Source: Whitmania pigra (taxonomy: Eukaryota; Annelida; Clitellata; Hirudinida; Haemopidae). From it: 64,000 bases of DNA. Below are positions 32,772-45,400 of this stretch, piece by piece. The number at the start of each line of letters is the position of its first letter. Within the stretch, counting starts at the first letter, position 1. The stretch lies in the NCBI GenBank assembly GCA_021613335.1, contig JAJTWR010000465.1, positions 84,501 through 148,500 on the forward strand, in the 5' to 3' direction. The notes under the pieces were generated by a model, which had not been told where the DNA came from, made no database searches, and saw only the letters and a list, made by a program, of their open reading frames with translations. The position numbers were made by a program, and so were the translations under genes.

Positions 32772-34485
32772 ATGATAAATACCGAAATCTTACTTTTTTT
32801 GGCAGGTAAGAAAAACTGAATTATTGGTTAAGAGTTTCAACTTAATTAAACATTACGCTGTGATGGTATTAACAATTTTACAAAATCAACGACATCAAGG
32901 GCAGAGAATATTGACTTCGTATGTTTGTGCTTGAACTTTTAGTGATTACACCCATGCCACTAAAAAGCATCATATTTAGTCTGATTCACTTTAGCATAAT
33001 TGTGACAATGCAGAAATATAGAAACATCAATAACATTTAATTAAGAAAAAATTTAAATATACAAAAAACAAGTTAATCACAATGGTTACAATAATCTAGA
33101 AATTATATATATTTAGCAATGTTGTATAGACTTATCTTGCTCTTTGCAGATATATGCCCTTTACATTAGATATGTTTGCAATTTCGTAGACACTCTATCT
33201 CATCTTTCCCAGGTTGCATCTTTGCTTTATCAGATGTCGTCGGTCTAGAACGAACTTAAGAATTTAGGTCTCCTTATTACTACCTTAGCAGGCATTAAAT
33301 TAGTGGTTCAAAAACCTATTTTGCTGAATTACCCATAAAAAATGTATATGCAAGAGCCACCAATGATTATCTCCTGACCGATGAGATAATCTTCTTTTAT
33401 TTTGCTTCTCATCCACAATCAGGGAACAAAAAAAGCTTAAATTAAAGTATTAATGACCGCTTGATTCGAAGAGAGGCCGGTTTTCAAGCTTGAGGGGTTC
33501 AAATGGTTAAACAAATAAACTTATAACGCCATTGTTTTATGCCATCTTGTTATAATCTCGTTTTACTTTTGAATGAAGATTTAAATAATTAAAAAATTTA
33601 AATAAAATGCTTTGCACAAATGTGCTAGCTGCTTCTTTTCATCAACTTTTGTCATTTCTAAAGGTTGTCAGACAATACTTTCTCAGAATTCAACAAACTT
33701 GGCTCTTTACCGACCAACTTACCAAAGTAGTAGAAGTAACTTCCAATGTGGAAAAGCGACTGCTTCAAGAGCTGTTGATGGAAATAAAGATCCATTCATG
33801 TTTAATTGTCATTGTTTCGTTGCACTACATATAAAAAGCTTTGATGTTTTAAATTGGATGGCAGTGGATCTTGGAAAAATGTATAAAATTAATTATGTCA
33901 TTGTCTACGGAGCACGTGACGTGGAAGCAAGCTTGGCCAATTTTTTCTGTGGACTCACGACATTTTTTAATGGAAGTGTTCAAAGAAACCAGTTTCCTCT
34001 TTGTGGACAATATCCAGGAGCTTTTCCACCATCGAGAAGAGCAGTCATGAAATGCAACTATAACTTACCACCAGGTAGATATCTCATCCTTCAAATGGAT
34101 CCAAGCAATGGATACGGTACCCCCATGGCAGTTTGCGAAGTGGAAACTTATGAGTTACCAAACCAAAGTTTAAACAGTGAATTTCTTAAAATATTAATTA
34201 GAAATAATTTTAAAAAATCATGTAATACATTGTTGCTTGGCAGGATCGATATGGCAGAGAAAAAGTGAAATTAAACTTGAGAATCATGTTTACAGCACCT
34301 TAAATATCAAAGGAGGAGTACAACAATGCATCATGATCTGTATTTCATCTATTAAACGTTGTGATTCTCTCAATTACAACAAAAAATCTGGAATTTGCGA
34401 GTTAAATGAGCATGCAAACGGATATAACAGAACTTCTCTGGTGAAGCAGAGCTACTGGTATTTTTGGTCTGCAGTCAACGAATGA
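32772..34485 (+). CDS. secreted F5/8C (fucolectin-like) plus PAN/apple protein
   Basis: There are three exons. Exon 1 is 32772-32805 (MINTEILLFLAG, donor G|GTAAG). Exon 2 starts at 33664 and ends at 34167 or 34176 (both donors are phase 1). Exon 3 is 34244-34485. Joined length is about 259-262 residues, and the exon 1-2 junction supplies the signal peptide. Residues about 25-165 form an F5/8 type C-like, fucolectin/tachylectin-4-type domain: NLALYRPTYQSS start, ATASRAVDGNKDP, WMAVDLGKMYKINYVIVY, and a Cys-rich second half. The related lectins bind sugars such as fucose. Residues about 185-258 form a PAN/apple domain (CIMICISSIKRCDSLNY, then CELNEH). The protein is probably an extracellular recognition molecule. 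The sugar-binding His/Arg residues cannot be confirmed by eye. Confidence 0.8.
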
Positions 34486-34639
34486 TATGTATAATCACCT
34501 ATTTTTAAATAATTTTGATCATGAGGCCATGACATTTACAGATGTAAACTTTATTTAAAAAATATCTGAATTTTGTAACTTTTTCAATAGTGATTTGTTT
34601 GATATTGTGCTTATTCTTTACATGAGGAAAACGTTTGGA

Positions 34640-34800
34640 ATCTTCCAGGCACAACATTTTTGTTATTGTTATTTGCTTTTTTCCTGCTTCCCCTGTTTTG
34701 TCTTTGTTTTCTTGATTCGCTTGAGAGTTGCTTGTTGGTCTTGTTAGAAGCCATTAAAGGCCCTCTGACCAACTTTGAAAATAAACAAATAAAAAAACAT
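34640..34800 (+). mobile_element. LINE 3' end
   Basis: TTTTGTCTTTGTTTTCTTG, then TTGTTAGAAGCCATTAAAGG and CCCTCTGACCAAC, ending in AAATAAACAAATAAA. This has the look of the 3' UTR and tail of a CR1/L2-type LINE. It lies just downstream of the lectin-PAN gene and could also supply its poly(A) signal. Confidence 0.5.
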
Positions 34801-35034
34801 GATTAAAATTGGAGTCGGTGTAAGTCTTTCCTGAACAACTTTTCCAATCAGACATGAGATGATAAATAACATTTACTCTGATAATTCAAATGGAAAGTTT
34901 TGAAACAAAATTAATTATAATGAAAATTAATAATTCATGGCTACTGGAGAACTCCGATACGAGTTTGCTTAACCCTTAATTCTAAAATTCTTAATTCTAC
35001 TCCTGCCAATCATTAAAAATTTATTTTAAAAATG

Positions 35035-35215
35035 TTCAGAAATACTAAAACGATCCTCCCACCGCCAGACCCCAGAGCCATCCCTAGAGCTCTTCTGGAG
35101 CCACCTGAAGAACACCTCTTCAGGACTTCATAGGACATCGAAGACACAAGGCGCCTCTGACGCTATGCACATGGCGCTTTAAAAATTAATTATTATTATT
35201 ATTATTATTTATTCG
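35035..35215 (+). mobile_element. LINE/SINE 3' tail with (ATT)n
   Basis: Same order as 21.64-21.77 kb (opposite strand): AGAGCTCTTCTGGAG, CACCTGAAGAACACCTCTTCA, GGACATCGAAGACACAAGG, CGCCTCTGACGCTATGCAC, ATGGCGCTTTA, then (ATT)n. Conservation over about 120 bp shows a dispersed family. Confidence 0.75.
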
Positions 35216-35219
35216 GAAT

Positions 35220-37400
35220 ATATCCAATGTCATAAATTTTATTTATTATTTGTAAATTTATAATAAAGTCAAACTCGGCTATCCAAAATCGGATCCAAGA
35301 TCTCGCAGATCGCGATATGCCTGAGCTTTTTTTACTTCGCGATATCAAATTTAGTATACTTGTTTGGATGTCATATCCAGATCGAAAAATTGTAGTAACC
35401 CAGTATGTATTAATTCTAAGTAGAAAATCGCGAGCAGTTCTCAAAAATCAATCGATTTTCGTACTTTTATTGCGACGATATGTTAAATTTTGCAATTTTA
35501 CACCTTTTCAAATGGAAGGGGTCTAAGACCAAATTATTGTACGTTATTGTGAAAAAGGAACCTCGGAATTCGGTTTTAGAATGAAAAGCTGAAGTCTGTG
35601 ATGCCGGTAAATCATAGACATACAGCATAGCAGGAGTTCATACAAAAGACAAAGAGCTTTTCAAGTCATCAATAGCAAAGGATAAAAGTTGACAAACTTA
35701 AAGCTATTTAAATATTTGGGATTAATATGAAGGGAATCGCTTGGATCAAAATCTGGCATGCTACCTTACTCATTATACGTTGATGAAAAATGTCATTGAC
35801 TGACTTTCATTCCTTATTGAGATTATTGTGACAAGTTTACATGAAAACCTTTATTCATAGCAAGTTCTCAAAAGTTTTAGATTCTTGGCTTTCAATTAAC
35901 GTCGTGAAGTTCATATTAACGTCCGAATTGCTCGTTGGATCATTCAGAGCGCTAAGTGACGTTGTGCTGAACATGGATGCAACTTGCAAGGGACAACCGT
36001 CTTTGCATGTCAGAGATGCTGGGTTTTATCCAGGTTGTGTCAAGGCATTCCAATACAAATAAACTGAACTGAGTTTAGTTGACGACATTAAAACATTGCA
36101 ATTAATGCACTTTTATTTGAATCGTATCTAACTTTGCTTTTTTAAATCTAAATTTAAATCTTATGTTTAAAACATTTTCCATAATGTTCAATGAAATTGA
36201 CAAAATGTCCAGAATTACAAGATCGACCTTGGATTAGCAAAAACTTCTGTGTGGCCCTCGGTCATAAACTGGTAGCAACATTCTTCAAATTCCACATAAA
36301 ATCACTCTGAAAGTTACCGATCGTTACTGTACATCATTATTGTAATACTATTTATTGATAATAATATTTATGTATTGATCTACATTTTCGTCCATTTCAA
36401 AAAGCTTCTTTTGTCAGACGATTGTAGGCTTCAACTACGAAAGCCATATTTCTGAGTTCTTTTAGTATCTTCTTTTTAGTATACTATTATTATTGTTTAA
36501 AAATTGCTTCACAATTTGGCGCATTGCAATTTTATATTGATCGTGTAAGGTTATACAAAAATATTTTCTTTAAACTTTAAATCGTTCTGCACAAATGAAA
36601 CAGGAATTGCTTTATCAAGCCTAACGATTAATTACAAATTTTGCATGGAACCAAATGTGTGTTTATTAAAAATGTTCATATTTTCTTTGGTAACATATTA
36701 AATAAATTAATAAAGCTCATTAAATGATATAGTGAAATATAAAAACAAATTGAATAACAAAAAAGCAAGGAACTCCTCTCGGATGCGAATCCATGTTCCA
36801 TGTGGCTTTCCCTCCATAAACTCTTTCATAGTCTTCCGACGCAATACCACATCAAAAATAAATTTTATTAAAAATCAAATCATGTTTTGGACATAAAAGG
36901 CTGATTCTGTGGAATCTGACACGAATCAATTGAAAACTTCCATGGAGGTCTGAAAACATCTGCTTCATGTGAAGCACCTTTGAAATGGTTCTTAAATTGA
37001 AGCTATTGACATGAAAAACAGTTCGGTTGTTTGTTAACAAAGTTTTGAAATCAACAACGGAAGTCATAAACGGTCAAGAAAAGTTAAAACATTAGAAATT
37101 GCTAATGGCTAGGACCTGAGGATTTACATCATTTTGAAATATTTAAGCTTTTTCATAGAAATGGCAAATATGTTTGTGATGATGGATTTAAAATTATTGA
37201 AGTACTATTTCATTTATTAATAAATAATATTTGCAATTATTGATACTTATAAATGTTATTAATTCTGAATTTTACCCCATTTTCCCTTATTTACATTTAA
37301 TAATTACATAAAAATAAATCTAAAAAATAATAATACATTTTTTCTGAGACATTTGTACTATATTGTGCTACAATACATACCATAACCTTAATAATTTTTA
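35220..37400. other. no gene seen
   Basis: Open frames are short and composition-driven. No repeat family, RNA gene or splice-supported coding stretch is recognised. Confidence 0.45.
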
Positions 37401-37414
37401 AAATCTATTTTTTC

Positions 37415-37570
37415 TTTCTGCATTTATATAGCACCTCTTTGAAGGATGTTGTCTTTGCGGGAATGAATTAAACACCTGAAAATGCTGGAAGGTGACTTTT
37501 GTGCCAAACGACATTTTTGGTCTCAAGTGTGCAAACACGATTCCAATTTCTAAACCTCACCCACTTTCCA
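37415..37570 (-). mobile_element. possible L2-type tail
   Basis: On the minus strand CATCCTTCAAAGAGGTGCTA leads into TATAAATGCAG, as at the 3' ends of L2-clade LINEs and the SINEs they mobilise. The upstream part is unrecognised. Confidence 0.35.
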
Positions 37571-38161
37571 CTCGTCATTGTTTGTACTTCCTGGGAGACA
37601 AACATTGGAGATCTAGGATTTAAGATATAAGATCGCTTTGTTTACCTTCCCCTTCGCTCAACAATATATTTTAAGCCGTCAAAATTCTTAGCGATTAAGA
37701 ATTTATGTATCACAACCAAGGGCCAATTTTAAATTGTACGAAAAAAATATTTAAATCTATTATAAATTTTATAAATTATTTCGTTAACATCCATTTTCAA
37801 TTGTACTAGATGTCCCACGCACGTAATCTATTAATATCTGATTGTTGCAAACGGTATAATAATAATGAGTACATATCCCAATTTATTTTATTAGTTTACA
37901 AGGTTCAAGTTGTCTAGGCCAGGAGTTAAATTATGTAACGTTAAAACATTGTAAAATTATAAAGAAGCATGATTTTATTTTTGTTGCTTTGGTTATTTAA
38001 ATTACAATTCACTTCAGAATTTCGAAGCTTCGGATTTTAAAAGTTCGAATCTCATCCATTCAACTTTCAGAAAACAAATGTGAGATGTTTGATAACAAGA
38101 AGAATAACTTTAAATCAATTTTCAACGCATTCCAAGACAAATGGTATTTTAATGACTTAAG

Positions 38162-39275
38162 CAGGGACGCCCCTTGAGAGGGGGGGCAAGGGGGGACAAG
38201 CTGCCCCCCCACTTGGAACAGACTGAAATAAGTTGGGAAAATTAGGATTCAAAATTTAAATGCATATTATACAAGGTTTAGGATTTAAAGTTACAACAAA
38301 TATTTAAAATGAATTAATGTCAGCAGACGCCCATCTCTCTTGGTATTAAATTAAATTCGCCATTGGTTGGATATTTCGTTGTCTTGGTGATTTTATGTAC
38401 TTTCATAATTTGTTGACGGTTTTTTGATGCGTGTTATAATAAGCGCTTAATTTGTAGTAATAACAAATATTACTATAGTTTAATAAGTCTAATCAACAAG
38501 TTGTTATTACAATTCCGCAGTAATTATCAGTAAATAGTACATCTTATTGCTCGTTATAATCCTTGTTTAAAAGGATGGTTTGAGGATGTTAAGCTGAGAC
38601 CTTATCTTCATATCTGAGGCGTAGATCGGAAAATGTTGTTTAATTAATTGTGAACACGCTCAAAAGTAAAATCATTAAAGAAATTTCTGACAATCAGTTC
38701 TACAATGTGACGGCGGATCCAACACCAGATAGTTCGAGGAAAGATATGTTGACTATTGTAATCCGTTTCGTCAATCAGAAAGGAATTGCAAATGAAATAC
38801 TCTTGCAAATAACCGAAATAACTGACAAGACTGGCGCTGGAATAGGAAAGAGTATAGTTAGTTGCTTGTAACGCAATGCCGTTGATACTGACAATCTTTC
38901 TTTTCAATCGTATGATTTTGCTGCTTCAATGTCGGGGAAGTTTAAAAGAGCTCAACAGAAAGTATCTGAGTTGGTTGGCCATTTTACAAGCGGATACAAG
39001 CACTAGTGAATATTTTCTTACTACTGGTGAAGAAGTTGTATTTTTGTGTAAAAGATAGATTTTGTTTAATATTTGGGAGACATTGCACACATATTCTAAT
39101 GTACCATGACTCTTGTCTGTTAAATTTTATCAAAGTTTTGAGTTGGTCATAATAGTTGTTGTTAGCGAACAATAAATATTGACTAAATATTAAGAAAACA
39201 TTTTTTGGAGTTGGGAAAAATTGTCTTTTATTCCCCCCCCCCCCCCCCCACTATTTTGCCTTCGGTACGTCCCTG
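38162..39275 (+). mobile_element. hAT DNA transposon with C/G-rich ends and exact 8-bp target duplication
   Basis: The left end CAGGGACG is inverted as CGTCCCTG at the right end. GACTTAAG flanks both sides (38154-38161 and 39276-39283). Next to the ends are G-rich (GGGGGGGCAAGGGGGG) and C-rich (a run of about 19 C at 39232-39249) tracts. A fragment of a DUF4371/ZMYM1-like hAT transposase lies inside, on the + strand. Confidence 0.85.
38644..39060 (+). pseudogene. ZMYM1-like hAT transposase remnant
   Basis: The + strand reads LKSKIIKEISDNQFYNVTAD, then DSSRKDMLTIVIRFVNQKG, a DUF4371-type segment that in the family precedes the RNase H-like core. After a frame change it continues SYDFAASMSGKFKRAQQKV, matching the family's 'CYDGAANMSG' block. 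It is truncated and frameshifted. Confidence 0.75.
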
Positions 39276-39431
39276 GACTTAAGGATGTTTAAATTAGGTA
39301 ATTAAATACTTATACCTACAATATCTATTATTTGTTATTAATTCTCTGAGAAACGTTCATTGTACTTGTATTTATTTAGCTATTATGCTGATTGTTGAGA
39401 AGAAATTTATTAATTTTTGTTTCTAAAATAA

Positions 39432-39599
39432 TTTAAGAAATGAAACTGAACTGAAACAACAAACGGAAGAGAAACAATCACAGGGAAGACGACATTTGAA
39501 ACCAGTTGATGATGTTTTGCTGAACAAATTAGATTCCCTTGCCGTGAAACTAACTCGACACGCCTGCGGCAAAGTACAAAGTTCAATTAAATTACATGC
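39432..39599 (+). other. candidate exon, unrecognised
   Basis: An acceptor-like TTTAAG precedes an open, hydrophilic stretch: ETELKQQTEEKQSQGRRHL, then VDDVLLNKLDSLAVKLTRH. It ends at a good donor, GCAG|GTATCT. No neighbouring exon was found and no family is recognised. It may belong to a gene with long introns. Confidence 0.35.
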
Positions 39600-40544
39600 A
39601 GGTATCTTGTTCTCAAATATCGAATCCATATCACACATAAAATATTCACTTTTAATGAGAAGAACCTCTAATAGCATAGAAAATTTTGAACGCCAACAGC
39701 AAGTAATATTTACAATGAAATGAAGTCGGGCAATTTGATCAAAACATATACGCATGCATCTTGTTTACAAACTAGTTTCCGTCTGAGAAGAGTGTTATTG
39801 AAATACTTCAGAAATCTTTTCTCCTACGTAGTTGAAGTGATGTTTTCATGATGTATGAGACGAGATCACGTGAGATGTTCAAACAACAACAACTTGCTCA
39901 GGAATTTACATAATAAGCATTTAGCATAACAAGAAATTACATAAAATATTGATCACGTAGGGATTGATCACAATCGTGCTGTTAAGGTTACAGCAATTGC
40001 GGTCAATGCAGTGGCATCGCTAGGGTTGGTATAATCCGCTACTTATGTTACTTATGACACCCTTTAAGTTCTCACCCTTTCTGCCACCGCGACCCCCAGG
40101 CAGCACTTGCCTTACTGCGGCGACCCCAACAACAACATTGATTGGGCTACCTTTTACTCAAGGATCATTGTCGTTGTTAGTTCTAAATTATTTTTAAAAT
40201 TATTTATTTTGTACCATTATTTGAGTTTCTAAACATTGCAACATTTCCAGTGAGGTGGAAGTTGTTGCCAAATTCAAGATGGCAACAACCAACAAACGTG
40301 CTCTGTCATGCCGAGTGATGATTCAAGCGATGAATGCATGTTTATTTAACAAAACCAACTTTGGACCTGGCATCCAAAGACTACGGATGCCATTATAAAA
40401 ATATTATAAAATTATATTACATAATTTGATGTAATATAATTCTACCTATATGACATCTCCCTTCCAAGCTTGGAGCTCAGCCATAATCACATCGTCAGAG
40501 GGCTTCAACCTTTAATTAGTTGGTGGTAATGAAAATAATGTTTT

Positions 40545-40668
40545 ATTAACGTCCGTTGCACAGCTAGATGATTAGGACGGTGCACCCGCAGCGGGGTTTG
40601 AACCCCGTGCTGCCATAGTGAGAGGAGCAGCCTTAACCGTTAGGCCAAGCGGGCGCACGTTAGTTGGT
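40545..40668 (-). repeat. tRNA-derived SINE, family B
   Basis: On the minus strand, GTGCGCCCGCTTGGCCTAACGG (A box) is followed by CACGGGGTTCAAACCCCG (B box with paired T-arm). CGGGTGCACC then pairs with the 5' end as an acceptor-like stem. The body ends GACGTTAATAAAACATT. A second copy is at 55079-55190 (+). Confidence 0.8.
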
Positions 40669-40699
40669 GGTGGACCACAAATCCAAGAAGTAACAAAAG

Positions 40700-42250
40700 T
40701 GTGTTAACATCATAAAATATAAGGATTTAGATTTTGGTTTAACCCCCTCCCCATAGTGGACCACCGGGTCAATATTAATTAAATTAATAAAAAATATTAA
40801 ATTCATCAATTAACATCGTCAATTTGTGCGATTACCTAAAAATGGCGTCGACAAAAAACTATTTCTTGTGTTAGAAGTTGTTTTTGTTTTGAAAGCTTTC
40901 GGGAATGTTCCACATTTTTCAACCCGTGAAGGCAAAAAATAGCATTTCTTGTTCAACTGTTCTGCTTTGCGTCAATGGAAATTTTTCCCGTCAAATCAAG
41001 GTCTTCAACTTTTCATGAATTTGCCGACAATTTCAATTTTTTGGATGATTCAACAACTTATTTTGACGAATTTTATAATGTTTATTGAATATTTACTTTT
41101 GTAGTAATTACATTTATACTTAATTAGATGAATAAATTATCAACCGCAGTTTTAAAAAATGTGTGGTTTTAATTGGAATAAAAAGAACAACGAGTGACCT
41201 TTGCTCAGGTGCGAGTCATTTGTTTAATTTCTTTTGAGTTCAAATTTACTTTTGAAAGGAGTTCAAAGTTGCTTCACACCTTGAACTCGACTCTGACCCC
41301 ACTTATGTTTTGAACTTTTTTACTTGGGAATTTTCCACATTTGTCAAAACAAAGTTTGGCGATTTTTTTAACTATTTCTTCGCCAATGAAGTTGTTTTTA
41401 AGATATTCTGGGATTATTAATGTCGTAATCAATCAAAATATTGCCAAATTTAGAAATGGTTTCGAAATAATTTTGGCTACTTGAATTTCTGACTTTCCTT
41501 GCTCGGGGACCTCGCTTACTGGTGAGTTACTACAGCAGTTTACCTCGCAGATGTAACCAGACATTGCATGTTTATCTGTTGAGATCACATGTGATATTTA
41601 AAGTGGGGCCCACTAGTGGTATAACTACTGAAGTCTGGAAATAAATGTAATCCAACGATCATCATGTTTTATTTGCATTATTTGTCTCTAATTATAAAAA
41701 ATTATAGAAATTTTTAGAAAAATACTCAATATTGGAAAGGTTTTTTTTTAACCATGCTGAATAATGTCATTATTTTTAGCTCAGAATGTTCCTGTGTTTA
41801 TGGAAAACAATTTTGATCATTAAATGGGTAGATAACAGGAAATAGCCACTTTAATATCCGACTTGCTTTGCGTGTTGATATCAAAAAAAAAAAAAAAAAA
41901 GAAACGTAATTTATTTTCCGGAACCAATCGTTCCTAATTTGAAAGTTCAAAAGAAAAACAATTAAATAGCTCAAAAATCCAAACAAAACAATGCGTCTGT
42001 TTAGCAACAATTTCAACTGCGAAGAACTATGTCGGAGCTACTGCATATGCTTTTAACTACACTAAAAATGAAAATTGCAAAAATAAATCTTAATTAAATA
42101 ACAAGTTTGAAAGCAAAGATTTTTTTAAGGAAAGAAATAAAAAGAAATACTTGTTGCAAGGGAGTGACCAATAGGAAGGAGTTATTTGCTGCAATTGAGG
42201 AACCTCCTCATTTTTATGGCTTCTCATTGGTTGCCTGAAATAGCTGACGT
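40700..42250. other. no gene seen upstream of ASPG
   Basis: AT-rich, with no domain-bearing frame, no recognised repeat and no conserved RNA. The ASPG promoter probably lies toward the right end, where an untranslated exon start cannot be fixed by eye. Confidence 0.4.
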
Positions 42251-42478
42251 AATATTGCTTGAAATTCTCATGAATATGCAGCTACGGCTAATTTTTGTTT
42301 AAAAACGGTTAAGGTCGAAGGAGATTGTTTCTTGCTTCTCAGAAGTTGAAATTTTTGATGATCGCTGTTTGGTAATTTTACGCAATCAGTCTTCTCTGTG
42401 AACTTTTCATCTTTTCTTCGCAGATCCAAACTTGTTATAAAAGCGTACAGTCTTAGAGTTTGCATCAAAAGCCCAGAA

Positions 42479-45400
42479 ATGTCAAATTACATAAATTTCA
42501 ATAGGCCGCAATCCAATGGTTCTCACCATGACTCGTTCACCGATGTCCGTTTGAGCAACTTTGCTTTTAAAAACAAGATGGTTGAAGGGAGACCAAGACC
42601 TTCAGATATCCCAAGAACTGAATCTCAGACCATTTTGAGCATCATGAATTCTGGATCCACTGATTCCTGTTCGAGTCTCAGCTCTGAATTGAACCACAAA
42701 GCCAAAAATCTGAGTCTTTATGGAGGCCAGGAAGACAGAACAAAGTTTGTTCTTGTTCTTTATTGTGGAGGAACAATTGGCATGAAGAACAGAAATGGAG
42801 GTAAGATGAAAGAACTAAACACACTAATCATATTTTTGAATGTATTGTATTCCTTTAACCTACTATAAGACAGATGTGATTTGAATAAAACTGAGATGGC
42901 GAAAATTAAAAAAAAGTAGGTTTAGTTACTAAAGAGCATATTTCAAATGTACTTCCGTGAAGTGTACGTTCCCGAACCTCAGTACTTGGAAAAGGAATTG
43001 AGGAGGCTTCCGATCTTCCACGATGCCTCGTTTTCAACCATCAACATGAGCCACGAGAAACTACATCAACAAAATATTCTCGTCCTGCCGTGAGTTTTGA
43101 ATCGAAATGTTTTTTAAGCTTCAAATAATCAACAATCAATGCTGTCATTTGATAAGCTTTATTTTGTTTTATCTGCCTTGGGTTTATCAGGTGTTTTATA
43201 AAATTTGATTTTTTTTTGATTTTCCATACTAAACATAGCATAGAAAAGTAGTTAGATAATAATGCATCTTTTGAATATTACAAATTAAAATTAAATATAA
43301 AATTCTTATAAACTTAAAGCAGCAGAAATGCATTTGTAAAACTCCAACAGACCAACAAATGACGGACAGAGAATCATTTACACCGTCGAAGAATACGACC
43401 CCATACTCGACTCTTCAAACATGACTTATGATGATTACTTCAAACTTGCGAAGGACATCGAGGTGAATTAGAGTAAATGAATTTGTGTGAATAAGTGTGA
43501 AGCACAAACGTGATTCGCTATGTCATTCATTTTACTGAATTGTGCGATATATTTAGTTTCATGAGGGAGGTTATTAATAGATAAAGCTCTTTGAAGATGT
43601 TTGTTGAAGAAATTAGATGGTATATTCAATTTTTAAGGATTATATTTAAACTTCTCATTATTGAAAAGTTTTTTTTTTTTGAGAGTTCACACTCTAAAGT
43701 TTTCCATATTTCCATGGATAATATTTAAGTAATTAGTTAACAATTCATGGATTTTACTCCATTATTATGAGTATTATGAGTAATTTTCAATTACTTATAA
43801 ATGCTTGCATCAGGGTAACCAATATTATTTTTATTAAACAATGCTTTTATTTTTAAATTTATTAAATCAACTGACAATTCTTATTTTGAAGCATCAAATG
43901 AGATGCTTCTTGACCATTTGAAATACCTGGTCGTGTGATCACTTGTGAATGTCAACCTTTGATATTTTGTTGTGCATCAAGTATTAAACATCTCTTCAAC
44001 TGAGTCAGTGTAAATAACATTAAATTGTTATTCACCAAAAATATTCTTGTGAGAATTAATTCCTTTAATGAAAATGTTGTTTTAATTATTCAGGACTTTT
44101 TGGCAACACTTATAATTGCAAAATTGATTTCTCAAGAACTGTTTTTTTTGTATTTCTTGCCAAGAAATTTACATAAATCATTTTGGGATATTTAATTGAT
44201 GCAAGCATTGCAAAGCATGCAAAGAATGTTCATTAAAACATTTAGCTTCAAAATCCTTCTTGGCATTAATTGGCAATCGTTGGTGATTATTGTGGTTTGC
44301 TAATAGTTATGTTATGAACATCCTTGTTGTTTGGTTTGATTTACTGAAAGTGCTTTCACAAACAAAGTCATGAATCATTCATAAAGGTCTCACTGGTTGC
44401 ATTGTAAAATATAATTCAGTAATAATTCATGTGAAACAATATTTATTCACACAGGAGAATTACACATATTACGATGGTTTTGTGATCCTCCACGGGACTG
44501 ACACGATGGCCTTCACTGCTTCTGCACTTTCCTTCATGTTCGAAAACCTCGGAAAACCAATCATTCTCACGGGTTCTCAGGTTTAAATTTAAATTTTATT
44601 TACCTCGATGTTCGAGTTAAAAGAGAGTTGCATTCCTACAAGTGGCAGTGCTTCTAAAAATCATTAAATATTAATAAAAGGTGTCATTTAATTAACTTAA
44701 ATATATTATCTTAAAGACAAACTAAATAAATCGGTTCTTAAGAAGATCAAACAAATCAAAAATTTCACTTACACCAGAATATTATCGTTTTATTGGAATA
44801 CCCTGAACAATTGCAAATATTTAGAACAAAAATAAATATTTAACATTTTTAGATTCCAATTTTTGAGCTCAGAAGTGATGGAAGAAGCAACTTCATAAAT
44901 GCTCTCATCTTAGCAGGAACTTGTCTCATTCCTGAGGTGTTTTGTCAGAATTTGATGTTCTTCTGCTTCTTCGTTTATTTATATATTTCTACTGCAAACA
45001 GATATTCATAGTAATGATTTGCATATGATTTGAAACAACCAATAATTAATAAATAATTAATAATTAGCTCTGTTTAATTATATTAACCCCAATGATTGAA
45101 GATTACATAATATCAGTGATTGTAAGACATCAAATAATCATAATTACGGTAAAGAACAAAAGGAGATCATTTTGTAAATGTCCGAACCACCCACAGGTGA
45201 CCCTGTTCTTCAACTACACACTCTTCAGGGGCAACAGGTCATCGAAGGTCGACAACAAATCATTCGCAGCTTTTGACTCTCCGAACATGAGTCCGCTCGT
45301 TCAAATCGAGATCGACATCAAAGGTGGTTGACATTCATTAGAATGTGATGCTCAATTAATTTTTAACTTGATGTTAATTGCGAGGAGGTAATTAATCAAA

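Noticed and set aside
40545..40668. Possible functional tRNA gene
   Set aside because: The A and B boxes and T-arm are present, but there is no normal anticodon arm and a second dispersed copy with the same non-tRNA tail exists, so it is a SINE head.
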